Below, in pieces: positions 8,640 to 19,400 of a stretch of DNA of 64,000 nt. Origin of the DNA: an uncultured Paracoccaceae bacterium (GTDB lineage Bacteria > Pseudomonadota > Alphaproteobacteria > Rhodobacterales > Rhodobacteraceae). The notes beneath the pieces were generated by a model. That model was not told the DNA's origin. It searched no databases and worked only from the letters and a program-made list of their open reading frames with translations. Position numbers and translations under genes: made by a program. Location of the stretch: NCBI GenBank assembly GCA_937927675.1, contig CALBSG010000159.1, forward strand, positions 1 through 64,000, written 5' to 3'. How positions within the stretch are numbered: the stretch's first letter is position 1; every line of letters starts with the position of its first letter.

Positions 8640-9385
8640 GGCAGGGCTCCGTCAGGCCATCCGTAGAGCGTGACAAAGGTCGTTCCCATGCGGTCGCGCC
8701 CGATCGCCACATGCGACGGCCAGAGCACAGGTGGCTGGACGGCTGGGTTGATGCCCGTGACAAGCCTTGCCAGCAGGTCAGCGCAGACCGGGTTGGGCGC
8801 CAGATCGGCAAGCGACATGTCGATCGACAGCCGCGTGCTGCCCTCCTCTGACACTCTTAGGGCTTGCGCCATGGCGGCAATCTGCGCGGTCGTTTCTGCC
8901 AGATCCGGCGGCAGGGCCAGTTCCGCAAGCAGCGGTGCCGGATCGGGCTGCCAGTCATAGCGGTTGAGCCGGGCGCTGCGGCCCATTTTCAGCGCCAGAT
9001 AGGCCAGACCCGGCTCTGGCGTGGTTTCCGGGGCGAACTCCAGATAGATCTTGAGCAGGCTTTCGCCGGTGGTGTCGGCGTCATCGAGGCCAAGGTGGAT
9101 CATCTCAGCACGGGTCCAATGCTGTGCGAGCAGATCAGGCAAAGGCAAGCCAATGGCCTGCGCCAATGCCGCACAATCATCAGGGTCGGCCAGCGCTTCC
9201 CGCGGAAAAGTCAGGAGATAGCGACGATCCGACGCGCCGGCCGCTGAAATCTTGCGAGAGCGTGCCAGCAGCGGATCGTGCGGCAAAAGCGGACGCAGGG
9301 CGGCAATCAGGTCAGCGCATGCCGGGGTCGAAGGGGCCTTTCCGGTCCAGTTGGGGTCAGGTTCTGCGTGGCGTTCACGCCGCAT
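8636..9385 (-). CDS. Protein of unknown function, 249 residues
   Basis: No family is recognised. It is cytoplasmic by appearance, with no signal peptide or transmembrane helix, and contains strand-like segments RYLLTFPREAL and SLLKIYLEFAP and a C-terminal segment GTTFVTLYGWPDG. The ATG at 9385 (MRRERHAEPDPN) overlaps the upstream SapC-like stop by 11 bases and is preferred to a start at 9460 that would overlap it by 86 bases. The downstream overlap is ATGA. It is the second of five genes in the operon. Confidence 0.66.
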   Translation of the reverse strand: MRRERHAEPDPNWTGKAPSTPACADLIAALRPLLPHDPLLARSRKISAAGASDRRYLLTFPREALADPDDCAALAQAIGLPLPDLLAQHWTRAEMIHLGLDDADTTGESLLKIYLEFAPETTPEPGLAYLALKMGRSARLNRYDWQPDPAPLLAELALPPDLAETTAQIAAMAQALRVSEEGSTRLSIDMSLADLAPNPVCADLLARLVTGINPAVQPPVLWPSHVAIGRDRMGTTFVTLYGWPDGALP

Positions 9386-10139
9386 CGGCTGCCAAACCGC
9401 TGGCCGCGCGCGCCGCATCGCCCAGTCGCACGATATTCCGCAGCGAATGAAGGTGCGCATAACACAGAGACAAACCGCCGTTGCGGAACAGCGTGCTCAT
9501 ATCGCCAGCGGGGATCTGCTTCAGCCGGTTGCGGTTCAGAACCGAAAACCCGCCCATGCTACCCTCGCCGCCGCTGGAGTTGTGGAAGCGCGCCTGAGCC
9601 GCTTCCAGCAGTCCGAACTTGTCCAGCAGTTTGCAGAAGCTACGGGTGATGTGGAATTGCGTCTGGTATTCGGCGGCGAAAGCCAGCTTTGCATCCAGCC
9701 AGGCCGTCTGTTCACCCGCATCGTCAAACAACCGTTCGCCGCGACCCTCGCGGTTCACTCCGGGGTAGGATTCATCCAGACAGAGCGCGAAAGTGCCGTC
9801 CTCGCCTTCTTCCGGGCGGGAAAACACGAAAGGATAGCGGCGCAGAAAGGCTGGAATATAGCCACCATGCCATTGGCCCAGATCATCGACATGTTCATTG
9901 CTGTCGGGGCGCAAGCTCAGAAGAGCGGCCGGGAATATATCCTCGCCATTGCGGGCGAAAACGATCGGATGATCCAGCGCTGCCGCTTCAAACTCGGTGG
10001 CCAGAAGCGGAACCGAATTGATCTGCCGTGCAAAGCTGTAAGAGCCGGTCATCTGCACGCTGACATTGAGATGGCTCGCGGTGCCGATTGCAATAACCTT
10101 GTCGTAGATCAGAAGCTGGCGGCTCACGATGGACCTCAT
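9375..10139 (-). CDS. SapC-family protein, first gene of the minus-strand operon
   Basis: This 254-residue protein matches the SapC family in layout: a short N-terminus, then SYSFARQINSVPLLATEFEAAALDHPIVFA, with GGYIPAFLRRYPFVF and FALCLDESYPGV further in. SapC was named from the Campylobacter S-layer region, and in proteobacteria such proteins often sit beside oxygenases or halogenases; the biochemical role is not settled. There is no signal peptide. The ATG at 10139 lacks a good ribosome binding site, whereas a GTG at 10127 is preceded by GAGG at 10137-10134 with six-base spacing, so the true start may be four codons in. The first position in the operon means its promoter lies in 10140-10480, divergent from the giant gene. 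Confidence 0.8.
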   Translation of the reverse strand: MRSIVSRQLLIYDKVIAIGTASHLNVSVQMTGSYSFARQINSVPLLATEFEAAALDHPIVFARNGEDIFPAALLSLRPDSNEHVDDLGQWHGGYIPAFLRRYPFVFSRPEEGEDGTFALCLDESYPGVNREGRGERLFDDAGEQTAWLDAKLAFAAEYQTQFHITRSFCKLLDKFGLLEAAQARFHNSSGGEGSMGGFSVLNRNRLKQIPAGDMSTLFRNGGLSLCYAHLHSLRNIVRLGDAARAASGLAADAA

Positions 10140-10256
10140 GAAAGTGGAGAGCGGTGATAATATTACTCCGCTATGCTAAGCCTGAAGGCCGTGCTTTGAA
10201 AGTATGTGGGGGTAACGGTCGCGTATATTTGCGGTGTAAACGGGACCGAAAATATA

Positions 10257-10284
10257 TCGAAAGTAGTTTCGCTGAATCGAAAGT
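10257..10284. promoter_or_regulatory. Direct repeat TCGAAAGT, 20-base phasing
   Basis: TCGAAAGT occurs at 10257-10264 and again at 10277-10284, start to start 20 bases, so both copies face the same side of the helix. Between them TTTCG at 10267-10271 is an inverted partial copy, and a further CGAAAA lies at 10247-10252. This is the form of a regulator binding site in a divergent promoter; the protein is unknown. Confidence 0.35.
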
Positions 10285-10438
10285 CGTATCTGTAATTGCG
10301 AATTGGGTACGCGGTGAATCTTTTAATGTCGCAATACGCTATTTGGATGAGCGCTTGTGCTTCTGCGAGCGTGCCATTGGGTGTCAATCCTATACTAAGG
10401 AAAACAATGGCGGATTTTGTTTCCGCCTTGTTCAGTCA

Positions 10439-10457
10439 GGCTGCCCCTCGGGCGGCC
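10439..10457 (+). other. GC-rich hairpin before the giant gene ribosome binding site
   Basis: GGCTGCCC at 10439-10446 pairs with GGGCGGCC at 10450-10457 (eight pairs, one G-T wobble) around a three-base loop CTC. It ends 14 bases before the GAGGA ribosome binding site, where it could influence translation initiation or message stability. There is no T-tract, so it is not a typical terminator. Confidence 0.4.
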
Positions 10458-10480
10458 AATAATGCTTTGATGAGGAAACC

Positions 10481-13400
10481 ATGTCGGCACCTTTCGGACC
10501 CCGTAAATTTGGTCTGTCGCTTTCCCGTGCGGTGCGCCGTGCAGGGAAACGTGCGCTCCGGCGTGGTGTGGAGGGTCAGCCGGCGCGCTTGCAGGCCGTT
10601 GAGCACGCCTGGAGGGCGGAGGCGCTGGAGCCGCGCATCCTCATGTCGGGCGATCCGCTGTCTGTTGCTGCCGGAGGTTACGGCGCCCAGCAGGTCGAGT
10701 TGCGTTTTGCGCAAGGTGACGGCAATCGGATTGTGCAGGTTTTTGTTGGCGATGCGCAGCAAGGTTCCGACTATAACATCAACGCGAACGGCAACCTAAT
10801 CACCGTCGAAGGTGGCGGGAGCAGTGATCAGATCAAGATCAAGCTTGTGTTCGGCGCAGGTTTCGACGCCACTGGTATAGGCCTTTCGGTGGACGGTCTG
10901 GTGGGGGAAGATTCCGTTCAGCTGGACTGGGCGGGCGCTATTCAATTGGACGAGCTGTCTGTCTCATCGGAGCAGATCAATCTAGGCGCGGCTACGAACG
11001 TGTCGGAAAGCCTGACCGTTGCGCATGACGTAGAGCTTCTGGCGGCCTCCAGTGTGACGGGTGGGACCGCCTCTGTTACGCTGACCCAAGGCATCACCGC
11101 CGGCGGGTCTTTGATTGTCTCGGCCTCAGCGGTGCATGAAACCACCTCTGGTTCGGCATCGACGGCGTCGGTCTCGGTTGGTGGCGATCTTGTGGCCAGC
11201 ACCGTAGACATTGATGCAATCGTAACGCGTAGTTTGATCGACAGCAGCCTTGGGCTTGCGAACTATGATTTCGGTGATGCAATCGCATCGCTGAGCGTCG
11301 CAGACGGTGTTGATATCACCGCAGACAATGTTGACCTTGCCGCCACCGTCGAAGGCGCGGTGAGGATGGGGCCGCAATCGGACATTCCCGGCAACATCTC
11401 TGCGGCGGTCCAGTCGATCAAGTTTGTTGTGATCACTGCCAAGGACGTGGCCGGGATCACGCTGGGCAATGGCACCATCAACGCCCAGGGCGCTGACGGC
11501 GCGGCCAATGTCGCGGCGGCTGTGGCGACGGAATACGCCTCTGCAGGCATCCTCGTGTCGCAAAAGATCCGTGGCGAGGCGACGGTGACGGCAACCGACA
11601 CCGACATCATGGCCGGTTTGGGTGGCGTGTCGGTCACGGCCGATGTGGCGCAGAACCTTAAGGCGGTGGGGCCGGCCTTCGTGGCGGAAACCACGCCGCC
11701 GACCTTCCCCATGGCCGTCGCGGCCTTTGCTTTCAACGAAGAGCGTGTGGTTTCCAAGGTCACACTGACCGGCGTTGGTATCGATACGACGGGCAGCTCT
11801 ACCGTCGCTGCGCGCAACAGCACCAGCGTGAGTTCGATCCTTGCGGGGCATGCGCAATCTGCTTCGGAAAGCCTGTCGGCGCTGTCAGGGCTGCCGCAAC
11901 TGGCCGTGGCGGGCATGTTCGCCACCAACGAAGTCCTGTCCGATGTCCAAGTTTCGCTGAAGGACAGCATTATCACGGCAGAAGGCGATGTTTCGGTCGT
12001 CGCGCTGAACGACATGTCGATCACGGCGACGGTCGACGGCAGCTCCAAGACGACCTCCGCCTCTCCGGCCATCGGCACGTCGCTGGCATTCAACTCTATC
12101 GGTTGGCAGCCGGGCAGCCTGTTCGCCAGCGCGCTGGGCGTGTTCCTCGGTGATGACACCGGGTCCACTGCCAATCCGATGGTAACTCGCGTCACGCTGG
12201 ACAACTCCACGGTGACCGGTGGCGGCGCGGTCGAGGTTTCGGCCACGTCCCTGCCCGTGATCACAGCGAATGTGTCGATCAAAGCCGAGAACACCGAAGG
12301 CGGATCGATGGCGCTTGGCTTCGTCATGGCCGGGAACCGCATCCAATCGGATGTCGACGTCATCATCGGCAAGGGCGGCCTGACTGAGGATACCTCTGTT
12401 CAGGGCGGATCAGTCGTCATCCTCGCGTCCGACGGAGCAACGATCGAAGGCGAGGCTTCGGTGACCACCGCCTCTGCGGGCGGTCCGTCGCTGGGCGGGC
12501 TTTTGGCGCGCAACGCGGTGCAGAGCACCGTGGACGTCGCGCTGGATCACGCACCGATCACCGCGATCGTTGGTGAGCTTTCCGCCCGCGCGGAAACCAC
12601 CGCGACGATCACGGCGACCACGAGTGGCCTGCAGCCGGCCCCCGAAGCTGAAGAAGAAGGCGGCGATCCGCCCGAGGGTGCATCCTTTGCGCTCAATGGG
12701 GTCATCGCGACCAACCTGATCCTTGCGGATGCCAATCTGTCCGTGATCGGCGGCAGCCTGACCTCGGCTGGTGATCTGTCGATTGCCGCTGCCAACGCAG
12801 GTACGATCACTGCCACCAATCAGGCCGAAGCGACCGGCAGCGGCACCGCAGTCGGCGTCAGTCTTGCTTTCAATACCATCGGCTGGAATGCGCAGAACTT
12901 CCTGTTCGGCACGGTCGATGCAATCATCGGTACGGATATCGGCGGGGAAAATCCGTCTGACGCCAAGGTCACGCTGACGGGTGTCGACATCACCGCCGGC
13001 GGTAACATCGCTATCAGCGCCGAAAACACCCAGACCGTGATCGCCCGCCTGAAAGCGGCCGCGACGGCCGGGTCGGACGCGACGGGCGCTGGCATCATGA
13101 TCGCGCTGAACAAAGTCAGCAGCGTCACCAGAGTGTCGATCACCGGCGGCTTCATTGACGGCAATGGCCCTGCCAGCGACGTGTCGATCCGCGCGATCGA
13201 CGCTGCTGGTATTGATGCCGAGGTCGGCCTGAAGGTTGGCGGTGGCTCTGCAGCGGCGGGCGGCCTTGTCGCGCGCAACGACGTGCGCAGCGACGTGGAT
13301 TTGACCGCGCTCAACACGCTGTTCAATAGCACCGGCGCGATGGAACTTGCCGCGCGCGGCAGTTCGTCGATCACGGCCAAGCTGGACGGGTCGTTCGAGA

Positions 13401-16400
13401 TTGTGGACGACAAATCCAAGGACGGTCTGGCCTTTGGCGGTGTCATCGCCTCGAACCTGATCCTTGCTGACGTGGCAGCCACCTTCACTGGCGTGGCGCT
13501 GACCTCTGGCGGCGATCTGTCGATCCTTGCGCGCAATTCTGGCGTGATCACGGCAGAGAATTCGGTTTCGGTCAAAGGGACTGGCACGGCGGTGGGGATC
13601 ATCCTCGCCTTCAACACCATCGGCTATCGGGCGCAGAATATTCTCTTTGCCGCAGTAGATGCTCTGATCGGCACCAACATCGGTACTGCCCAAGTGGCGC
13701 AGGCTGTGGTGACGCTGAACGGTGGTGGTTTCAGCGCAGGGGGGACTCTGTCCATCGGCGCCGAGAACGAGCAAGATATCATCGCCAAGATCACGCAGGT
13801 TGCGACCTCTACTGCAGCCGCGGCTGCGGGTGTCGTGATTGCGTCGAACCGCGTGAATGCCAAGAGCAAGGTCGATATCAACGACAGCACGGCCAGCGGC
13901 GGTCTGGTTGCCGGCGGTGATCTGTTGATCACGGCGACGGACAAGTCCGCGATCAATTCCGAAATCACGATGGAAGCAGCTGGGGCGACCACCGGCGTGG
14001 GCCTGCTGTTCGTCCGCAACGAAGCGATCGGCGGCGTTTCTGCCATCGTGGATACGGTCAACCTGACGGCGAATGGCAATATCTCCGTCTCGGCCATTGG
14101 CGCGGCTTCGGTTGAGGCCAAGGCCTCGGGCGATGTCAAAATCGTCGCGGCTGAGGATGGCGAAGAAGGGGCGACCGGCAGTGCCGTCGCCGGCTTGATC
14201 GCCACCAACATGGTCATGGGCGGCGCAGAAACGCTGATTCAAGAGGCCACCATCACGGCGGGTGGCGGGCTGGACGTGCTGGCCGATACGCTGACCCTTG
14301 TGCGCGCGGAAAACGCGATGAAGGCCGAGGCATCTGGCGCCGCGGTCGGGTTGACGCTGGCCTTTAACAGCATTGGCTGGGATTCCTCGAACATCTTCAC
14401 TCGGATGGCGAACGCGCTGCTCGCGACGGGCTTTGGCGGGGCAACTGGGATCAACACCACGGCCCGGCTGTGGAACGTCGTGCTGAAAACCGGCGGCGCC
14501 GTGCGCGTTCTGGCCGGCGGCACCGATGCCGAGGCCGAGCGCCGCGGGGCGCTGATCGACGCCTCGATCGATGCGTCGGCAACCAGTTCTGGCTCGTCGG
14601 CGGGGGTTGGCATTGTGCTGACCAGCAACCGCGTCAAGACCTATGCCAAGGCCGAGATCGACACCGATCAGGTTGATCGCGAGCGGGATACCGTGGGCGG
14701 CGTGGAAGTCGCCGCCAAGGATACTGCGGCCATCACCGCCAAGACCGTCATGGCGGCTGGCAGCGGTGGCGGGGCGGCCGTCGGCTTGACCATCGTCATG
14801 AACGACGTTCAGGGCGCGGTCGATGCCAAGATCGACCATATGGATCTGCAAGTGCAGAACGACCTGACGGTTGCCGCGGAACAGGCTTCGTCCATCAATG
14901 CCGATCTGTCGGGCAAGGTCACCTCTGCTCCGTCGGAAGATGCAGAGGACTCCAACACCCTGTCGTTCGGTGGTGTCATCGCGACCAACGTTGTGCGAAG
15001 CAATTCCAACGCGAAACTGCTGAACTCGGATATCGTCACGGGCGGCAATCTGACCGTTTCGGCGGTGAACAATGCCGAGATCGTCGCGGTCAACGCCGCG
15101 CTGCAATCGGCGGCGGGACAGGGCACGGCGGTCGGCATCACACTGGCCTTCAACACCGTCGGCTGGGAGCCGATGGACATGTTCCGTCAGTCGGTTGACG
15201 CATTGCTCGGGACCAGCATTGGAACGCGCGACACGGCCACTGCCACGGCATTGGTGCAGGCAAGCGCCTTGGTCGTGGGGGGTGATCTGTCGGTTACCTC
15301 CGACATGACCGCCAAGATCCATGCCGACGTCAACAGTGAGTCCCGCGCCGGTGCTGCCGGTTCGGCGGCGGCCATCATTCTGGCGACCAACCTGATCGCC
15401 TCGGAGGCATCGGCACAGCTCAAGCAGCCGGTCGGAGATGTTCTGGCTGGTGGCATACTGTCTGTCACGGCGAATGACTCGCCCGACATCCTTGCCAAGG
15501 GCACGGTGATCGCTGTCGCCAAGGATGACGACACCGAGGGCAAGGAATACATCAAGGTCGACGCCTACAGTGACGCGGGCGAAACCGAAATGGCCTTCGG
15601 GGATCAGGTCTTCGTCAAAGAAGGCCACGAGGCGGGTGGCACCATCGGCCACATCTACCGCTATCTGGGGCAAGACGCGACCGTCGACCTTGGCGCGACC
15701 AATTACGATGACACCCGCTTCTGGTGGGAGATCCCGCCGCCCAAGGGCTTCATGGGCGATATCCTCGGCTTCCTTTACAAAGAGATGCCGCTGGAGACCA
15801 AAGAGTTCACGCTTGCCAAGCTGCCGATCGGCGACGAGACCCATGTCTTCGGCCTGAAGGTTCAGGCGGGCTGGGAAGACATGACCGTGATGGACTTCCT
15901 GTCCAAGCAAGGCGTGGTTGAACCTGGCTTCAACTTGGATCTGGCGAATGTCCTGACCAAAGCGACCGCCACCGCCGACCACAAGTCGGACCAAATTGCG
16001 GTCACTTTGAAGCAGAATGACACGGTCGAATACGTCAAGACCGGCACTCTGGCTGGCACGGTCTTCAAATATCTTGGCGAAGACAAGGTCGGCGACTTCG
16101 ACCTGTCCACCGTGACGGACGACGACTTCAAGGATACGGCGGTTTGGGAAAAGATCGAACTGGACGGATTCTCTTTCGGCCTTGGCGCGGTTCCGGAACT
16201 TGGGCTGGCCTTCCCGTCGCTGAAGTTCCAGCTTGTCCTGCCGAAACTCGACCTGCCGAAGTATGAATTCAAGCAAGTCATCGGCAAGGTCGAACACAAC
16301 GGCGAAATGGTCGATTACGGCTTCAAGGCCAAGTTCGGTTGGGACGACCCGAGTTTCGGTGAATTCATCCTTGCCCTGACCCAGGGCGCGGCTGGCAAGG

Positions 16401-19400
16401 ACGTCTATCTGCCTCATCTGGACTGGGGCTTCTACATCGACGCGCAAGACGCCGAAGATGTGGTGATGCGGGACAAGCTGCCCAGCACTTTCGTGCTGAC
16501 CAATGACGGCGGCACGGGGCTGGACCTGAATTTCAGCATTTTCGGCCAGCCGGTCACGCTGCGCTATCCGCCGGTCACCATCAATCTTGATGACATTTTG
16601 GGGACTGACGGGATCGCCACGCAGTTCCTGGTTGATCCGACTCTGGAACCGGTGACGATCAAGCTGCCGAAGATCGACCTCGACGCAATGATCTGGGATG
16701 CCGAGGATATTGATGCGCGCCCGTCGAACTATTGGGACGATGCGACAGTCCTCGATATCAGCTCGCCGCAAGCCTTCGCGGACAGCCTGCTGAACGCGAT
16801 CAAGATCATTCCCGGCAAGCTTGACCTCAGCGACCCGACGCTGAACTTCTCGCTTTTGGGCTACAACCTGTCCGAAAAGCTGCCGATCAGCACATTGCTG
16901 AACCAGTTCAACTCGCCTTTGCTGTCGGCAGGCGAGACGAACCACACGCTCATTGACCTCGACCAGATCTATCAGGCTGTTCTGCCCGACTTCTTCAGCT
17001 ACCTTGTCGACCCCGACAAGACGGTCAAATACACGATTCCGAAGATCGACCTGGGTGATATCACCCCGGCGGATCTGAAAGGGTCGAGCAATGAAATGAT
17101 CTTCGACACGGCGATCACCGTGCTGAAGGATCTGGGCTTCAACATTCCGCTGTCGAAGGACAAGGGCGAAGACGCCACCAAGGCCGCTGAACCCGAAGGG
17201 ACCAGCCAGACCGAAGGCGAAGAGCCCGGCACCTCTGCTGAGCAGCAGATCGACCTGACGGTGACGAAGTCCGAGTTCACCGAAGGCGAAGACTTGGTCT
17301 TCACGCTGGAATACGGCGACAAGAAGATTGAAGGCGTAAAGATGCTCGACATCGGCGCGCAAGAGACAGAGGTGCAGCGCATCCTGTTCCTGCGCCGCGA
17401 TCTGGATCTTGGCACCGAATTCAAGCTGTCGCTCACGACGGGCGAGGAGACTGCAGAGTCTGACGTCGTCGAACTGGCCGACACCGATGATGAAGCAGCG
17501 GATATTGTGACCACCACGGAGCGCCTGCAGGCCGCCGTGGATAAAGTGCTGGGGGCCGACAAGGCCACTGTTAGCTTCAATAAAAAGGACTCTTCCGCAG
17601 GTTGGGCCTTTGACATCACCTACACGGAAACGGGCGTAGACAAAGCGCAGATCAAGGCAAAGGTGACCAGCCAGCTGGGCTTCCTGCTGGTGCGCGCTTC
17701 GACCGTGACCGAAGGCGGCACCGTGACCGCCGAAGATCAGGCCGCCGAAATTCAGAAGGCGCTTGATGAGCTGCTGGGCGAAGGCAACAGCCTTGTCTCG
17801 GTCATTCCGGACCCGGAACCCGAGCCCGCGCCAGAGCCCGATCCGAACGCTCCGCCTGCCGATCCGGCCCCTGAACCCGATCCGGCCCCAGCGCCTGAAC
17901 CGGCGCCGGAGCCGGAGCCCGATCCGACTGTGCCCGTGGCCTATAAGTTCAAGGTCATCTTCACGGGTGAGCTGAAGGAACAGGCAGTCGAAGAGATCAC
18001 TGCCGTCGTCGACGAAGTGGTGACGGGCCTTGAGGTTACTGCCAAGGTCGTCAAGCTGGGCTATGACCCGAAAGGGCCGAGCTTCGACGTCGTTGTTCCG
18101 CCGAAGGAAACCTACACCCTGTCCGTTGTTGTGGACGGGGTGAAATACGTCGCTGAAGGCATCGCCAAGGCCGCGACCAACGAAGACGTGGAACTGGCTC
18201 TGTCCAAGGCCGAGTCGACCACCGATCACGAGTCGACCGACAAGGAAGCGGCGCTCAAGAAGAACGATACCGTAAAATATGCTGGCGCCGGTGATCTGTC
18301 GGGCAAGGTCTTTGTCTATCTGGGCGATGACAAGGCCGATCCGTTCGACCTGACCACGGTGACTGATGCCGATTTCTTGGACGATACGAAGTGGGAAGAG
18401 GTCAAACACAAGATTTCGACCGACCACAAATCGGATGAGGCTGAAGCCGTTCTGAAGAAGGACGAGACCGTCCTGATCATGACGGGCGATCTTGAAGGCA
18501 AGGTCTTCAAGTTCATCGGCGAAGAAAAATTCACCGAACCCGCACCTGCGGTGGAAGGTCAGCCTCAGGCCGAACCGGAAGCGATCCCGGTCGATCTGAC
18601 GGCGGCCGACTTCACCGACGCTACGGAGTGGGAAGAGGTCAAGGAAACGACCAAATCCAGCCGTACGCTGAAGGATCTCGGCTTCGCGGCGACGGTCTCT
18701 TCGGGCAAGAAGGCGGGCACCTATTCGGTGAACTTCTCCGGTCCGCTGGATCAAAGCGTCGTCGAAAACTTTGAGATCGAAGGCACCGGCGGCGATCTGC
18801 CCGATGCGGAAGAGCCCGCGAAGGGCGGCGCCGCAGTTGGCGCGCTGATCATCCGCAACGATGTGCGCTCCAGCGCCATTGCCAAGATCGACACGGCCAC
18901 GATCATCGCCGGATCGGTCAACGTGGCCGTTCTCGAAGCGGCGCGCATCCATGCGCTGCTTGCAGGCAAGGCTGAAGCCAATGGCGACGGCGAGGCGCAA
19001 AGTATCGCAGCGGGCGGGATCATCGCCACCAACCTGATCCTGAACGAAGCGCTGGCGCTGATCACCAACGCGACCATCACCACGACGGACGACACCTCTG
19101 TCACCGCCGAGAACCGCGCGGACATCCTTGCGCGGAACAACAGCTCCATTTCGTCCGATGGCACCGGCGTGAACTTCACGCTGGCCTTCAACACCATCGG
19201 CTATGAAGCGACTGGCATCTGGAACAACATCGCCGATGCGCTGGTCGGTACCAACCTTGGCACCGAAGACCGGGCCGAGGCCGTGGCGCGGATCGATGGT
19301 TCTACCATTGATGCGGGCGGCAATGTCACCGTTTCTGCCGTGTCGCATGCGCAGATCCTGTCGCAGATCACCAACGACACCGAATCCGAACTGGGCGACG

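Larger units (their letters stand above)
10140..10480. promoter_or_regulatory. Divergent promoter/leader region of the SapC operon and the giant gene
   Basis: These 341 bases are visibly richer in A+T than the flanking genes and separate two divergent operons, so they should hold promoters for both. Visible structure: a direct repeat of TCGAAAGT, a GC-rich hairpin at 10439-10457, a smaller one (GGCGGA at 10409-10414 with TCCGCC at 10422-10427), a small open frame with a good ribosome binding site at 10407, and GAGGA at 10472-10476 five bases before the giant gene start. Exact -35/-10 boxes could not be fixed. Confidence 0.6.
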
